64,000 nucleotides of DNA from Eutreptiella sp. 'Long Island Sound 2002'. Taxonomy: Eukaryota; Euglenozoa; Euglenophyceae; Eutreptiales; Eutreptiaceae. Where the stretch lies: the NCBI GenBank assembly GCA_964036045.1, contig OZ038385.1, positions 60,545,919 through 60,609,918 on the forward strand. The letters are read 5' to 3'. The notes under the pieces are model-generated. The model did not search any database, was not told where the DNA came from, and was given only the letters and a program-made list of their open reading frames with translations. This document shows, one piece after another, positions 20,162 through 30,764 of this stretch (its first letter is position 1; every line of letters starts with the position of its first letter). The translations under genes and the position numbers were made by a program.

Positions 20162-23100
20162 TTAACACCCTCCTCCTCCATCAGGCGCTCAATTTCAATG
20201 ATCCTCTTGGCCTCAGCGGTTTCAGCCTCATCGCCATGGGCAGACACGTCTGTCATGCCCTTGCTGGCGGGATAGGCCCACCTGCTGAGACAGTCCGCCA
20301 CGGTGTTGTCCTGACCAGGAACATACACAACCGTGAGGTTGAACTTGGCCAAGGTCTCATGCCATCTTGCCCGTCGGGAGGCGGGACCAGAGGGGGTGTC
20401 CACGTGCTCCTTGTGCCACGACTGCAGACTCTGATGGTCGGTGCAGACGGTGACGGGATGGAGGGCTATGTACCCAGCCCATTTCCTGAGAGCCATGACG
20501 ATGGCATACGCCTCCTTTTCTCGGGGCGTCCACGTCCGTCTCTGGCCTCCCGCCAGGACTCGGCTCCAGAAGGCCACGGGCACGTGCCTCCCATCGTCAA
20601 GCACTTGTTCCAACACAGCGCCAACGGCGTAGTCGGAAGCGTCGGTGCGCAGGACGAACCCTCGGTCGGGATCCACGAGGTGCAGACCCACTGCGGATAG
20701 CAGCACCTGCTTCATCCCCTCAAAGGCACGGTCGGACTCAGCATCCCAGACCAGAGCCTTCTTGGACCCCTTCTTGGTCTCCTCTCGGTTGCCCTTGAGC
20801 ATGGTCGTCATGGGGGCTGCATACTCGGCATACATCTTGATATACCCCGAGTAGTATTTGCAGAACCCCAGATACGCCCGTAGCTCAGAGACCGTTTTGG
20901 GCTTTTCCCAGTGCTCGATCGCAGCCACCTTGCCAGGTATAAGCTTTCGCTGCCCGTTCCCAACTACGTGGCCAGCGAAGACCACCTCGCTTACCGCAAT
21001 GGTGGCCTTGTCACTGCTGCCCGTGAGTTTGTGCCGAACCAGAAGGTCCAGCACTCGAGTGACGTCCCTCTCATGTGCCTCAAGGAGCTCCTCGTAGCTC
21101 ATACTGGGGTCCCCGGACGCGATGATCACGTCGTCCACGAAGGGGTCCGCACAGTCACGCACCGGCTCACGCAGGTTCTCCAGCATCCGCTGAAAAGCCG
21201 CATTGCCATTGGTATCGCCCATGGGCATCACCTTCCACTGGAGAGGTCCAAGTGGAGTGCTCATGGCTGTGCAGGCACGGGACTCCTCGGCGAGAGGCAT
21301 CTGATGATAACCATGTTTCAGGTCAATCACCGTGAAGATCCTCCGCCGGTGTTGTTTTTGCAGCATGTCCTCAATGAGGGGCAGCGTATAGCTGTCATGC
21401 TGCGTTTGGGCGTTTGGGCCGCGGTAGTCGACCACGAGCCGCCACTCACCGGCCACCTTCTTGGGGACGACGAAGCACGGAGAGGCCCATTCGGAGTGGC
21501 ACGGCTCGAGCCAGCCTCTCTCGATGAAGTCACGGAGGATCTTCCCCATGGCCTCCTTCCTCTCGCCCCTCAGGGCAAACTCCTGGTGCCGATACACACG
21601 GGGGTCCTGCTTCAGTCGTATCTTGGCCTCGCCATACGGTCCACGCACCGGTGGGGGAAACACAGGTTTTCCGCTGAAGAAGGTCTCACCATACTTCTCC
21701 TTCAGCCTGGCCCTCAATCCCTGGATCTTGGGGCAATCATCGGACTCCGCCTTGGCTTTGCCGGGCACCTGGACCACTGAGCTTATTTGAGGGGTAGCGA
21801 CCCCGCTCGGCTTCGGCTCAGGCGGTCTTCCCAGGTGTCCCAAAGGGCCATCTCTGGTCTTGCCTCGGAATATGTCGCCGTAGGTGGGTGAATTCCCGCC
21901 GATTGGCTCGTCCTGGCTGGACAAGTGGTCCAGCACCCTCTTTACGAAGGTATTCCCATCATAGGAACCGGAGACGATGGAGTCCACTTCCCACCAGGCT
22001 TTGTCCTGGCCTTTGCCCTCACGCTGGCTTCCCCAGTCGTGAAAGGGCTGATCCATATACCCCTGAACCAGATCCAACTCCTCTTCAGTGAGGGGGTCTT
22101 CCGATTTTCCGATGTCAACAGGGGAAACCGCGAAGCATTGCCGCCATTGCTCCGCTACGATGCGGTTGACACAGAAGAAGTCCGTGGTGTCGGCCTGATC
22201 AAGGCCCCCATCCACATAGTGGAATTCCGTTGGCCATCTCTGGGGTGGCATGGGCTGTCCCTTAGCGTCCTGATAGACACTCTCTCCAGCTGGTAGGACG
22301 ACCTTGTTTAAGGTCATGTTAGTCAATGAGACTACCAAATGTCGGGTACTTTCCTCCTCGGTGCATCCCATAGGAACGACCAGCACTGCCTTGGAGCGGT
22401 ACTTGCGTATCTTCGCTACCGCCCTTGGAATGTCCCATCGGGGGCAATGGATCCACATCAAGCCCTGATGTGGGCCACAGTGCTTCTTCCACGCGGAGTC
22501 CTGTGCGCTCCAGTACTTCTCACAAACCCGCAGATGGGCGGAGGTTCCTGCAGAGAACGCATCCAGGGCCAGATCCGAAGCTCCCAGGTCCGCGATCACT
22601 CGGCTCGCCACTTCCGGCACTACGCCGTACTCCTGGTTTGCTGGCTCAGTTGGCTCAGTGCCCAGCACGGCTACTTCGAGCTGATTGCGTTCCGGGTTGA
22701 TCCATTGGCATTCCACATGGTGCTCAGGTGACGAAAGCCACGAGAGCTGGTCGTCCTGGTACAGGGTCATCGAGGCCTGGGCCGGGAGGACGCCTGAGTC
22801 CGTCTCCATGATGAAGTCGTACCCAACGATCATGTCCCAGTCCATCTCGGCCTCGTAGAAGCGACCTTGCAGGAGGATTTCCTTGCCGAGATCCGGGCGG
22901 CTCAGCTCACGGTGGTTCACGAACTGCAGCCCAATGGCCGCTTCCTTCGTGCCTCCCACCATGTACTGGCCGTTTGCCACCTTCAGCGTGACAGGTTTCC
23001 GACTGTCAGTCAAACACTCTGGTGGAAGTAGGCCAGCCTTGACCAAGCTGACCTGTGCTCCCGTGTCGACCAACACGCCGAAGACCTTTTCCACTTCCCC

Positions 23101-23514
23101 GCGTAGGGCACGGACCTTAAGGTGCAACTGCCGCTCACGCCCAACTCGGCGCACGGCGTGCAAGCTCAGGATCTCCGGCCGTTCCAGAAGCTCAACAAGC
23201 GACTGGTGCAGGTCGTGGACAATGGGCTCAGGCTGCCCATCTGCAGCATCCAGCTGCGGTCCGGGTGATCCTCCGATACTCTCGGATAGATCTTGAAGTA
23301 CATCAAACACATTCTTGGTCGCGTAGGATGGACAGGTGCAAGGGTTCGCGCCTTCACTTGCCTTCGGCCCGCCACCACGACTGGGTGCCGGACCGGGCCT
23401 TCCGCCCGCGGCAGTCCATTTTTGCTTTCTGACTCCGGACTGGGATGGTGTGGCGCTTCCCACGACACCATCCTGCGGCCACCCTAGCTGGGGCCCTTGG
23501 CTGCAGGGGCTCCG
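19981..23514 (-). CDS. pol: G2 protease, extra domain, RT and RNase H
   Basis: Open from the codon after UAG (23517-23515); first ATG 23463 (1160 codons). Retropepsin: LVDTGAQVSLV at residues 131-141 and DWDMIVGYDF at 208-217. Extra domain 280-420 (about 22626-22204): YW-S-A-Q-D-S-A-W, L-M-W-I-H-C-P, VLVVP. RT: VVPKK, LVVDYRGPN, DLKHGYHQM and catalytic FVDD at 21141-21130. RNase H: RTDASDYAVGAVLEQ, REKEAYAIV, TDHQSL and DNTVADCLSR. No internal stop. This is probably the functional reference for this family in the window, and its long frames argue that the standard genetic code applies. Confidence 0.93.
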   Translation of the reverse strand, partial: RSPCSQGPQLGWPQDGVVGSATPSQSGVRKQKWTAAGGRPGPAPSRGGGPKASEGANPCTCPSYATKNVFDVLQDLSESIGGSPGPQLDAADGQPEPIVHDLHQSLVELLERPEILSLHAVRRVGRERQLHLKVRALRGEVEKVFGVLVDTGAQVSLVKAGLLPPECLTDSRKPVTLKVANGQYMVGGTKEAAIGLQFVNHRELSRPDLGKEILLQGRFYEAEMDWDMIVGYDFIMETDSGVLPAQASMTLYQDDQLSWLSSPEHHVECQWINPERNQLEVAVLGTEPTEPANQEYGVVPEVASRVIADLGASDLALDAFSAGTSAHLRVCEKYWSAQDSAWKKHCGPHQGLMWIHCPRWDIPRAVAKIRKYRSKAVLVVPMGCTEEESTRHLVVSLTNMTLNKVVLPAGESVYQDAKGQPMPPQRWPTEFHYVDGGLDQADTTDFFCVNRIVAEQWRQCFAVSPVDIGKSEDPLTEEELDLVQGYMDQPFHDWGSQREGKGQDKAWWEVDSIVSGSYDGNTFVKRVLDHLSSQDEPIGGNSPTYGDIFRGKTRDGPLGHLGRPPEPKPSGVATPQISSVVQVPGKAKAESDDCPKIQGLRARLKEKYGETFFSGKPVFPPPVRGPYGEAKIRLKQDPRVYRHQEFALRGERKEAMGKILRDFIERGWLEPCHSEWASPCFVVPKKVAGEWRLVVDYRGPNAQTQHDSYTLPLIEDMLQKQHRRRIFTVIDLKHGYHQMPLAEESRACTAMSTPLGPLQWKVMPMGDTNGNAAFQRMLENLREPVRDCADPFVDDVIIASGDPSMSYEELLEAHERDVTRVLDLLVRHKLTGSSDKATIAVSEVVFAGHVVGNGQRKLIPGKVAAIEHWEKPKTVSELRAYLGFCKYYSGYIKMYAEYAAPMTTMLKGNREETKKGSKKALVWDAESDRAFEGMKQVLLSAVGLHLVDPDRGFVLRTDASDYAVGAVLEQVLDDGRHVPVAFWSRVLAGGQRRTWTPREKEAYAIVMALRKWAGYIALHPVTVCTDHQSLQSWHKEHVDTPSGPASRRARWHETLAKFNLTVVYVPGQDNTVADCLSRWAYPASKGMTDVSAHGDEAETAEAKRIIEIERLMEEEGVKCFVVMAANAPSERGWAERSEYSPLMELSPTSTSSLNLASRTTGPTTTLSPRPLRPSIEL

Positions 23515-23517
23515 CTA
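23485..23517 (-). promoter_or_regulatory. Candidate UAG readthrough signal between G2 gag and pol
   Basis: TAG at 23517-23515 is followed by CGG-AGC-CCC, then GC-rich sequence with GGCC and CCC/GGG pairing. The frame is open through into the protease. The context after the stop is shared with G1. Confidence 0.5.
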
Positions 23518-23943
23518 GGGGGCGTCGGGTGTGGAAGTAGGGGTATTCTCCTCCGCGTCAACCTCGTTGACACCCTTCTTCCTACCCCTATTCCTGGGCT
23601 TCTTGTCCTTGTCCTTGTTCTGGTCGTTCTCTTTGTTCTCCTTGTTCTTGTTGTCCGACCTGGGGACCCAGTTCCTCTTGATCTCCTGGATCCCCTTGGC
23701 TAACTCGGTCCCCACCGACATCAGCTTGGAGAGCTCATCCTTGTCCACCTCCACTTTGGCCTCCCGAATAGCCGCAGACGCACGCTTCTTCGACCCGTGC
23801 CCCTTCTTGTAGGCCTCCGTGTCGGCCTGGTGGATGGGGCATGTTCGGTGGTCATGGTTGAAGCCTTTCTTCCTCCCATCACACGAAACAGCCCTGCGGG
23901 TGAGCTCGTATGAACTCCCCAAAGGACAGCGGAGGGTCGCCAA
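23515..23943 (-). CDS. G2 gag nucleocapsid tail
   Basis: 142-residue frame, in frame with pol. It carries the second half of the zinc motif (C-D-G-R-K-K-x3-H-D-H-R-T-C), then a lysine/asparagine-rich basic tail, as expected for an RNA-binding nucleocapsid. The first half (G-C-F-V) lies in the upstream gag frame, which hits TGA immediately after. Adding one T to GTGTGAT would restore the G1-like C-x2-C, so a 1-base deletion is the simplest explanation. Alternatively it is a programmed +1 shift. Confidence 0.8.
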   Translation of the reverse strand: MATLRCPLGSSYELTRRAVSCDGRKKGFNHDHRTCPIHQADTEAYKKGHGSKKRASAAIREAKVEVDKDELSKLMSVGTELAKGIQEIKRNWVPRSDNKNKENKENDQNKDKDKKPRNRGRKKGVNEVDAEENTPTSTPDAP

Positions 23944-26900
23944 TGCGGCGGGGGTCCCTCTTCTCCTTCTTCTTCCAACCCGGCTGCAGGGGCTTCCAGC
24001 TTCCCTGTTTGCTCCCCGCGTTCAGGTTGTTGGCCACGAAGGCACAAACGGCCATCTCAGCGGGCTCATCGTCGTCGTCATCGTCGACGAGAGTCTCATC
24101 GCTGTCGGCTCCCGCTGGGTCCATGGCAGCTTCCCCGCCAGGCCCCTCGCCAACGTAGTTGACGTCGCGGTCGCCGGGCCTCAACCCGCGGGTGTGGTGG
24201 AGGTTCCGGTACTCCTTGAGCACCTCCTCTCCAACCCACTCCAGGATATCGTCGCGGCTCATCCGCGCCGGGATGGCCTGCAGACGGATGGTCTGGTCGC
24301 TCACGTCACACTCGTCAAGGCGCCACATCGCGGTCTTCTCGCAATCGCCCGAGACGGTGATGAGGAGAGCGTTCCGCAGGGAGTGCCGTTTGACATCCCG
24401 GGCCACGTTCTTCCTCGTCCAAGCCACCACGTTCGTATAATACTCTTTGGGGAGCATCATCTTGACCGTGTGGTTGGACTTGGCCCTCTTGGCTTCCTCC
24501 TTGGTGACCCTCTTGATCCATGCTTCCGGCAGCATGGAGAGCAGGCGAGCCTGCTCGTCACCCTCGTTCCAGTCCTCCAAATTGCGGCGGAAGAGGGTGT
24601 ATTGCCCTCGGAAGTCTCGCCAGTCCCGTAGGCGGATCTCCCGTCCATCATGCTGAAGCTTGATGGACTTCCACCGCTTGGCAGCCACCTGCAGAGCGTC
24701 CACCCGCTCCTGCTCGTTGAGCCACTTCTTGGCTTCCTTGAGGGTCTTGATTTTCCCCTCCTTGGTCGCCACGAAGTATAGCTCTTGGAGCACTTCCGGC
24801 AGGCGGTACCTGAACCGTCTGAAGACATATTTCTCCGCATCTGCGGGATCCATGTCTTCAGTGACGGTCACCCCCCAATCGTCCAGCTTCTCCAAGAAGC
24901 GGTCGAGGATGAGGGGGTTGCCATCGTACATGGGGGGCTTGATGTCCTTCAAGTCTTCCAACACGGCGGCATCCGCGGCCTTAGAGACCATGAAAGCCGG
25001 CCGCGAGGTCGACCGAGGTTCCCATCGGCCTCTCCCACAGAATCCCACAGCTGCCACTTCCATCTCCTCCCCGGTATCCGCGTGACCACGCCGTGGTTCC
25101 TCCATGTACGCTGAACCTAGATGTTCACGCCGTACCCCTTCCATGTATGCCTCCTCATCACTGCGCCGGCGGTTGCGTTCAGCGGCCTCCCGTAGTACAC
25201 CACGCGGCGGGGAAATGTCGAACTCCTCCAGGTCCAGGTCCAGGTCCTCACCTCCGCCGACATCCCACTCCACGTCTCCTCTGGGGACCTCATCCCTGAG
25301 TCCTCCATAACGTCCACCAGCCATTGGGATTGGCTCCAGGGCTGGTGCGGGGCGTCGGGGGCGTACCCGTGTCCGCGGTGGAGCACGGCGGTTGTGGTAC
25401 TCCGCGCTGAGCCACTCATCACGCCAATCCTCACTGCCACTGCCGGGCGGCACGCGCTCGTTGCGGCGGCCCGCGCTGTGGTGAGAGGGGGCGCTGAGAG
25501 AGAGGGGACTGGCGCTGGGGCGACTCCTGGGGGCTCCGCCTGGGGCGTGGGGTCTGCCTGGACCTGGTCCGGGTCCCCAGCCGTCGTCCGACGAGCCAGA
25601 CTCCAGGGGTGAGTGGTCGCCGCCGACGCTCCCACGGGCTTCCAGCACGTCCAACCTGTGCTGCAGGCCGCTGATGACCTTGTTCAGCGACCTGGTCTCA
25701 CCCCTGGCGATGTCCAGCAGCTTCTGGGTGGCAGTGGCGACCTTGGCGCTCTTGACCATCTCCATCTTCGCGATGTCCAGCTCCCTCTGTGCGCGCGCGG
25801 CGACCCTGGCGATGCGAGTCATCTCGCCCTTGCCCGTGTCTACCTCGCGCTCGAGGGACTGGACCCTCCTGCGGAGGTAGACAATCCACCGCCGATTGGC
25901 ATCCGGGTCGCCGTCCCCTGGTGGGTCGTCGGGGTCCCCAGGGGGTCCTCCAGGAGGGCCTCCGCCGGGTCCGCCTGGTCCAGGGGGTCCTCCCCAGCCC
26001 GGTGGTCCGCCTCCAGGGGGTCCATCTGGTGGGCGTCCTCCAGGGGGTCCTGATGGTGCTCCGCCAGGGGGTCCCGGTGGGTCCGAGGATGGGGGCTTCT
26101 TCGTGTAGTCGAAGTCCATGTCATCATCCTCATCCATGTTGCCCCACCTGGGCGTCTCGGTCTCGGAAGACTCCGAGCTTTGGTAGGGAGGAGGGGGATC
26201 CTCATCCTCACCTTCCGGCTCCATGGGGACGTCTCCGCCTCCTCCGCCAGCCACTCCTCGGCGATGTCGGCGGCCTCGTTCATCCCCGTCGCTGGCGGTG
26301 AAGAAAGGATCGCTGTCGTGGGGGTGTCCACCCGCTGGCCTCCGTGGCCTCTCGGGGGTCTTCCCCTTACCCTTCCTCCATCGGTAGGCGGTGGGGCCAC
26401 TGCTCCCACTGCTGCCTGTGTCGACCTCGTCCAGCGTCACCTTGGAGGAGGCGTCCCCTTCGAAAAGCTTTCGAAGGGTCTCCACTCGGGATCCTCTCGG
26501 GGGAGTCTCGCGGCGGAGCTTGGCCTCCGCCTCCTCCATCGCGGCGGCTGTGGCTGCGGCAGCTCGCCATTGGGCTTCCTCCCGGGCACGAGCCGCCTCG
26601 GCTTCCCGGGCCTGCTGCAGCCGAGCCTTCTCTGCTTCCAACGCCGCCAGCTCCGCCTCCGTCTTGGCCCTCTCCTCAGCGACCTTCCGTCGCGCGGCCT
26701 CGATGGCGTCCTTCTTGGCGGCGTCCGCTTGGGCCTTGGCCGTTGCTTCGCCGTGGGCCCTTTCCTCCGCCTCCTTCTTTGCCCTCTCTTGGGCAAGCGC
26801 CTCTTCCAGCGCCTTCACCTCGGCCTCCTTGCAGGCAATGGCCTCCTGCGTCAGGCGGGCTTCCTCGTCGGCTGCCGCCACCTCACCCTTGACCTGGGCA

Positions 26901-27730
26901 GTCGCTGCATCATGGGCGGCTGCGGCCGTGAGTCCGGCCGCAATGGCCGCCACGGTCGAGGCGTGGATGGCCATGCCATGCGCCCACTCCGCAGCCTCCT
27001 GCTGGGAGATGCCAACGTCGCCCTCCATGGCAGCGTTGTGCTGCGTGGCCCGTTGCCGGGCAACCCGAAGGTTGCAGGGCACCCCACAGGCGCGATCACA
27101 GGCGCGCGCCACGTCCCTTTGGTCGAGAGCGACGCTGCCGCTGGAGCTGGCCTGGTCGGCCGGCCTCCTCCCGCGGTGGGCCGACTCCACGTCGCTGCTG
27201 GGGCCTGACTTCCTCAGGAGCAGCGGATGGGCCTTGGCCTTGGCCTGCTTGGCGACCTCCAGGAAGTCGCCAAGGGTGGTGTGGCCGGGGTGGTGACCTC
27301 CACCGGCCCGCTGGGGGCTGTGGGCTGGGGTTCCGCCCCTGGCGCCTTGGGCGGCTTCGGCGGCCAGGGACTCCTGGTACTCCCGCCACTTCCTGCCCCG
27401 CCTCCTGTCCCCGGCGGAACGCTTCTCCTTCCCAGAAGACGCGCTGCTGCTGCCCTGCAGCCTGCGCTCGTTCCCCAGCTCCGGGAACTCCTTCTCGATC
27501 ATGTCCCACATGGAGACATTGATCGTGGCGCCCGACGGGTACTCGTTGGGCTTCTCGTCCTCCTCAATCCCGTCAGGGCGCAGCCCTTTGCCGGGCCTGT
27601 CTGGGCGGGTCCAGACCCTCCAGCGCTTGCGGCGGAAGCGGTACGCATACCCTTCCGCCCGCAGCCATTCCTCCACTGCCCGCAGGCGGTCCTCGCCCAT
27701 GTCCTCACGGAGCTCGAAGCTCCCGGGCAT
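23879..27730 (-). CDS. gag: G2 gag protein
   Basis: 1283 residues, unusually long for a gypsy Gag. In order: charged N-terminus; cysteine cluster C-D-R-A-C-x3-CNLR near residue 210; an alanine/glutamate-rich uninterrupted helix at about 250-425; a P-P-P-P-Y motif near 520; a collagen-like Gly-Pro tract at about 545-605; a second coiled coil at about 615-690; Arg-rich linker; capsid-like domain from about 925 (IKPPMYDGNP); Asp-rich run; and the start of the zinc motif. Strong GC bias marks the Gly-Pro region. Matches to G1 gag cover the cysteine cluster and the capsid part. It forms the particle and binds element RNA by family inference. It ends prematurely at the zinc motif. Confidence 0.88.
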   Translation of the reverse strand: MPGSFELREDMGEDRLRAVEEWLRAEGYAYRFRRKRWRVWTRPDRPGKGLRPDGIEEDEKPNEYPSGATINVSMWDMIEKEFPELGNERRLQGSSSASSGKEKRSAGDRRRGRKWREYQESLAAEAAQGARGGTPAHSPQRAGGGHHPGHTTLGDFLEVAKQAKAKAHPLLLRKSGPSSDVESAHRGRRPADQASSSGSVALDQRDVARACDRACGVPCNLRVARQRATQHNAAMEGDVGISQQEAAEWAHGMAIHASTVAAIAAGLTAAAAHDAATAQVKGEVAAADEEARLTQEAIACKEAEVKALEEALAQERAKKEAEERAHGEATAKAQADAAKKDAIEAARRKVAEERAKTEAELAALEAEKARLQQAREAEAARAREEAQWRAAAATAAAMEEAEAKLRRETPPRGSRVETLRKLFEGDASSKVTLDEVDTGSSGSSGPTAYRWRKGKGKTPERPRRPAGGHPHDSDPFFTASDGDERGRRHRRGVAGGGGGDVPMEPEGEDEDPPPPYQSSESSETETPRWGNMDEDDDMDFDYTKKPPSSDPPGPPGGAPSGPPGGRPPDGPPGGGPPGWGGPPGPGGPGGGPPGGPPGDPDDPPGDGDPDANRRWIVYLRRRVQSLEREVDTGKGEMTRIARVAARAQRELDIAKMEMVKSAKVATATQKLLDIARGETRSLNKVISGLQHRLDVLEARGSVGGDHSPLESGSSDDGWGPGPGPGRPHAPGGAPRSRPSASPLSLSAPSHHSAGRRNERVPPGSGSEDWRDEWLSAEYHNRRAPPRTRVRPRRPAPALEPIPMAGGRYGGLRDEVPRGDVEWDVGGGEDLDLDLEEFDISPPRGVLREAAERNRRRSDEEAYMEGVRREHLGSAYMEEPRRGHADTGEEMEVAAVGFCGRGRWEPRSTSRPAFMVSKAADAAVLEDLKDIKPPMYDGNPLILDRFLEKLDDWGVTVTEDMDPADAEKYVFRRFRYRLPEVLQELYFVATKEGKIKTLKEAKKWLNEQERVDALQVAAKRWKSIKLQHDGREIRLRDWRDFRGQYTLFRRNLEDWNEGDEQARLLSMLPEAWIKRVTKEEAKRAKSNHTVKMMLPKEYYTNVVAWTRKNVARDVKRHSLRNALLITVSGDCEKTAMWRLDECDVSDQTIRLQAIPARMSRDDILEWVGEEVLKEYRNLHHTRGLRPGDRDVNYVGEGPGGEAAMDPAGADSDETLVDDDDDDEPAEMAVCAFVANNLNAGSKQGSWKPLQPGWKKKEKRDPRRIGDPPLSFGEFIRAHPQGCFV

Positions 27731-28136
27731 GCCGCCTTCGCACTGGGGATTGCTGTGGCGGTAGTGCTGCCCTCACAGCAACCCACGCACTAGGCGCGCC
27801 GCATGGGGGTGGGGCTGCGGCCACGTCTTGCCCGCCTCGTCCCAGTTCACCATCGGTGTTCTCGATGGAGTGGTCCTGGGGTGGTTGTTGAGGTGGGTGA
27901 TGTAGCACTGGACTGGGAGTGCGGCCGGTGCTGGTCGGCCGGTGGTTGTGGAAGTGTTTGCTGTAGCTGGGAGTGCGGCCTTGCTGGTCGGCCGAGGGAA
28001 CTTGTTGATGACGGAGTTCCGGTACCTGCACTTCCTTCACCGACTCGGCGCTGTCGCTGGGCAGCGCTGCGAGCCGCTGCGCTGCGCTGCGAGCTGCGAG
28101 CTGCGAGCTGCTGCGCCGCGCTGCTCGGGGTTGGTG
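27731..28136. other. G2 5' flank
   Basis: No gene. It contains two tandem similar segments (GGGAGTGCGGCC to GGTCGGCCG) at about 27918-27998 and CTGCGAG repetition at 28060-28115. It could hold the G2 leader or LTR, but there is no matching copy near 18500. Confidence 0.5.
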
Positions 28137-30168
28137 GCCCCGGGTGGCAGGCGAGGGATGGGTAACCCCGCGGCGGTGAAACGCTTTTGACGCGTTCCCG
28201 TGGGGGGCCTGGTCACGGGACGCTGCGGTGACACGCACAAGCAAGCAGGCAGGCAAAGCACTGCGCTCACAGGGGCATCAATACGCTCGTGTCATGTGAC
28301 AAAGCGTTTCAGGAGCCTTGCCACTCTGCAACGAGGGAACAAAAGTATGTACAGCAACACGTCAGGATATGTACACATGGGGTTAAGACTGGACTGGGGT
28401 AAATGCATCACAGGACAATAGACACTCAGTCCCAACTCATATCCCAATCCCAGGTCCGACCCTCTCAGTGGCTGGTGGGGGCGGGGGCTCAAACACAACC
28501 CATGCCCTGCTGAGTCCGGACCCTGAAACCCTGCCAATAGGGGAGGTGTCCCGCCCAGCAACAGGCGAGTTCCTGGGAACCAAGGAAACCCAAGGCCAAC
28601 CGACAGTAGCTCCCTATGCTCCCCTAATGGCAGGTCCCAACTCCCCATCTGAGCCAGAGATATGGCTCCGCCATTATCCCCTAGGAGTTGGTAGCTGAAA
28701 ATGGGCTGTTTCAGCCCAAACTGACATTAGCTCAAAAATCTCCACAATTGACGCCTCATCTGGACCCGCCAGAGGTAGGGACGAGGCAACTGACCCTATG
28801 CCCTTCGAGTACGAAGTCTCCGGAGCCCTCATCCAACCTGGTTCCCTCTGAGGTCCCGGCATTAGGGCACCACGGGTTCGTCAAGTGGGGACATGATGCC
28901 AAAATCACCAAAATTGGCGTCATTCCCACGCGTGGCTCGCCCGGCCAGGGCAAGGCCAATGGCTCACAGGATAGGAGGCAGGACCTAGGACCGATATCTG
29001 AGTGTACAGCCTGAAATTAGGTCCGGGCTCCGTGTGGGCAAAGAGATATGGGGCCGCCAATTGACCACACGGGGGGGGGTGAAATTGGGGTCCCAAAAGG
29101 GTGTCATTTTGGCTGCTCGAAATGAGCAAAAATATTGGGGGGTGCTCCCAATAGTATATCTCCACGCCGGCTTGGAGATCGGATCCGCCATTCCATACGC
29201 GATCCTACCCCAGTCCAACGGAGACCCCCATGCATTTGGCTCTCAAAGATCTCCATGCCACTTGGCGTGGTGACAATCCCAATTGGGTCCACAAATGCCA
29301 AAATGGCAAAATTGTCCACACTCACCTTGGCCTAGCACCTTAACGAAGGTTGCTCCGCTTCGCCCACGTGGTGTGTGAACCATGGGGACCAATGTCCATA
29401 ACACCCATGTCATATATGGTCCATTGGTCCATGAGTCCGGCGTGCACGAGGTAGCTGAACATGGTGCACGGCGGGCAGAAAATGTGGAAAATTGCTCAAA
29501 ATGGCCGAAAATGCGCACACTCATGGTTGGGGCAAATGAGGCACATGCCCGACTTGGACCGGAGTGTGCCATAGGATTGGTATCAAGTCCTATGCGTCCA
29601 ACATATCTTTTGGGCGTTGCCCAACTCCTCCGGTTTTGGGAATGGCAGGGTCGCCAAGTGAGCCCATGATTTGGGATAGTCCCAAATCGCCAACATGGCG
29701 GCCACAGTATGCCAAATCCAGGAAGAGTTATCCGCCGGGTTCAAGATATGTTGGGCACCGAAGTATGTACCTTCATGACATACTTGAGTCATGATGTCAA
29801 TTGAGCGCAACGTTGAGATACACGGTCGCCACTTGACATCATGACGGGCAAAAAACAGCAATATTGGCGAAAAAAACACCCAAAAGTGCCTTGAAAGGCG
29901 CACAAATATATTATAATATCTTCGGCTTGCATTGAGTAATCGACCAATCCTTCTAAACACAATGACTTGACACCAATGACCTTCGATTCCACCTATGTGC
30001 TCCACTTGGGGCGCTTTGGAATGTCGCGCGCGCTGCCTCCCAAGTGGGCACATGCAAAAATGGAATATTGCAAAAAACACACCTGGCTCGCAACGCATCG
30101 CTTCGGGAGCGCTCCCCAAGCGTCCCTTCACGGAGGTTAGGCTTGCGAGTGTTGGTTGGGAGTACAAG
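28137..30168. repeat. Dispersed repeat family R, copy C, left part
   Basis: Begins at GGCCCCGGGTGGC like copy A and follows copy B almost base for base to GGGAGTACAAG (30158-30168), where an LTR-type element interrupts it. Hairpins at 29761-29785 and 29789-29844. Confidence 0.92.
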
Positions 30169-30764
30169 TGTAAGGCATTCAGCGGAGGTAACCCACAACT
30201 CTTGCGATCTCTCCAAAACCCGTTCTCCTTGTTTATTCAAACTCTTGTAACCTCTTTTTCTTGTAGCACACCTCAAACTCTCAAAACCTTTGACGTTTGT
30301 TCCCCTTAGTGGTTGCTGCTTTTCCTTGCTTGTTCTGCACTCCTTGGATCCTGCTTGTTCTGCGCTCCTTGTACTTTGCGTTGTGCATGCACTGATCTAC
30401 ACATCCCGCACGCGAACCCTGCACCTTCATAAGCACCAAGCAGTTTTGATCTCCATTGTCGTTGTTCAGCACGGAGTCCCTTGCTTGCCTGAGCGGTCAC
30501 TGCCGGCGTCACGAGCGTGGGCAGTTTGGGGACTTTGGCACCCCTCCATGCAACATATCTACAACAACCAAAAGAATGCCAAGCACAGAATTAATAATAA
30601 ATAAGCAACCACAAAATAACGTAACACAGAGCTTCTCTCTTTATTTCTCTGTTCTGATTCCACGCTGGCATTTGCGCCTGCGATGCGCGAATGCGCGGTC
30701 GCGACAGGGCTCCTGCAGCCCTTTCCTAGTTGCCCAGGCCAGCCTATTACACTCCCCTCCTAAG
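30169..30764. repeat. Left terminal repeat
   Basis: TGTAAGGCATTC to CCCCTCCTA, aligned with the right copy with a few substitutions. Confidence 0.85.

Larger units (their letters stand above)
18539..27730 (-). mobile_element. Gypsy element G2 (chromodomain type), nearly intact
   Basis: Minus-strand order: gag 27730-23879, nucleocapsid tail 23943-23515, UAG, protease-RT-RNase H 23514-19981, integrase-chromodomain 20161-18539. It is clearly related to G1 throughout, including the extra domain. The only defects noticed are an apparent 1-base loss in the gag zinc motif and the -1 frame relation before integrase. LTRs were not identified. Confidence 0.9.

Noticed and set aside
26180-27296. ORFs of 300-340 residues opposite the G2 gag
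   Set aside because: They are antisense shadows of GC-rich, Ala/Glu-rich gag codons; the gag frame is longer and has homologous segments in G1.
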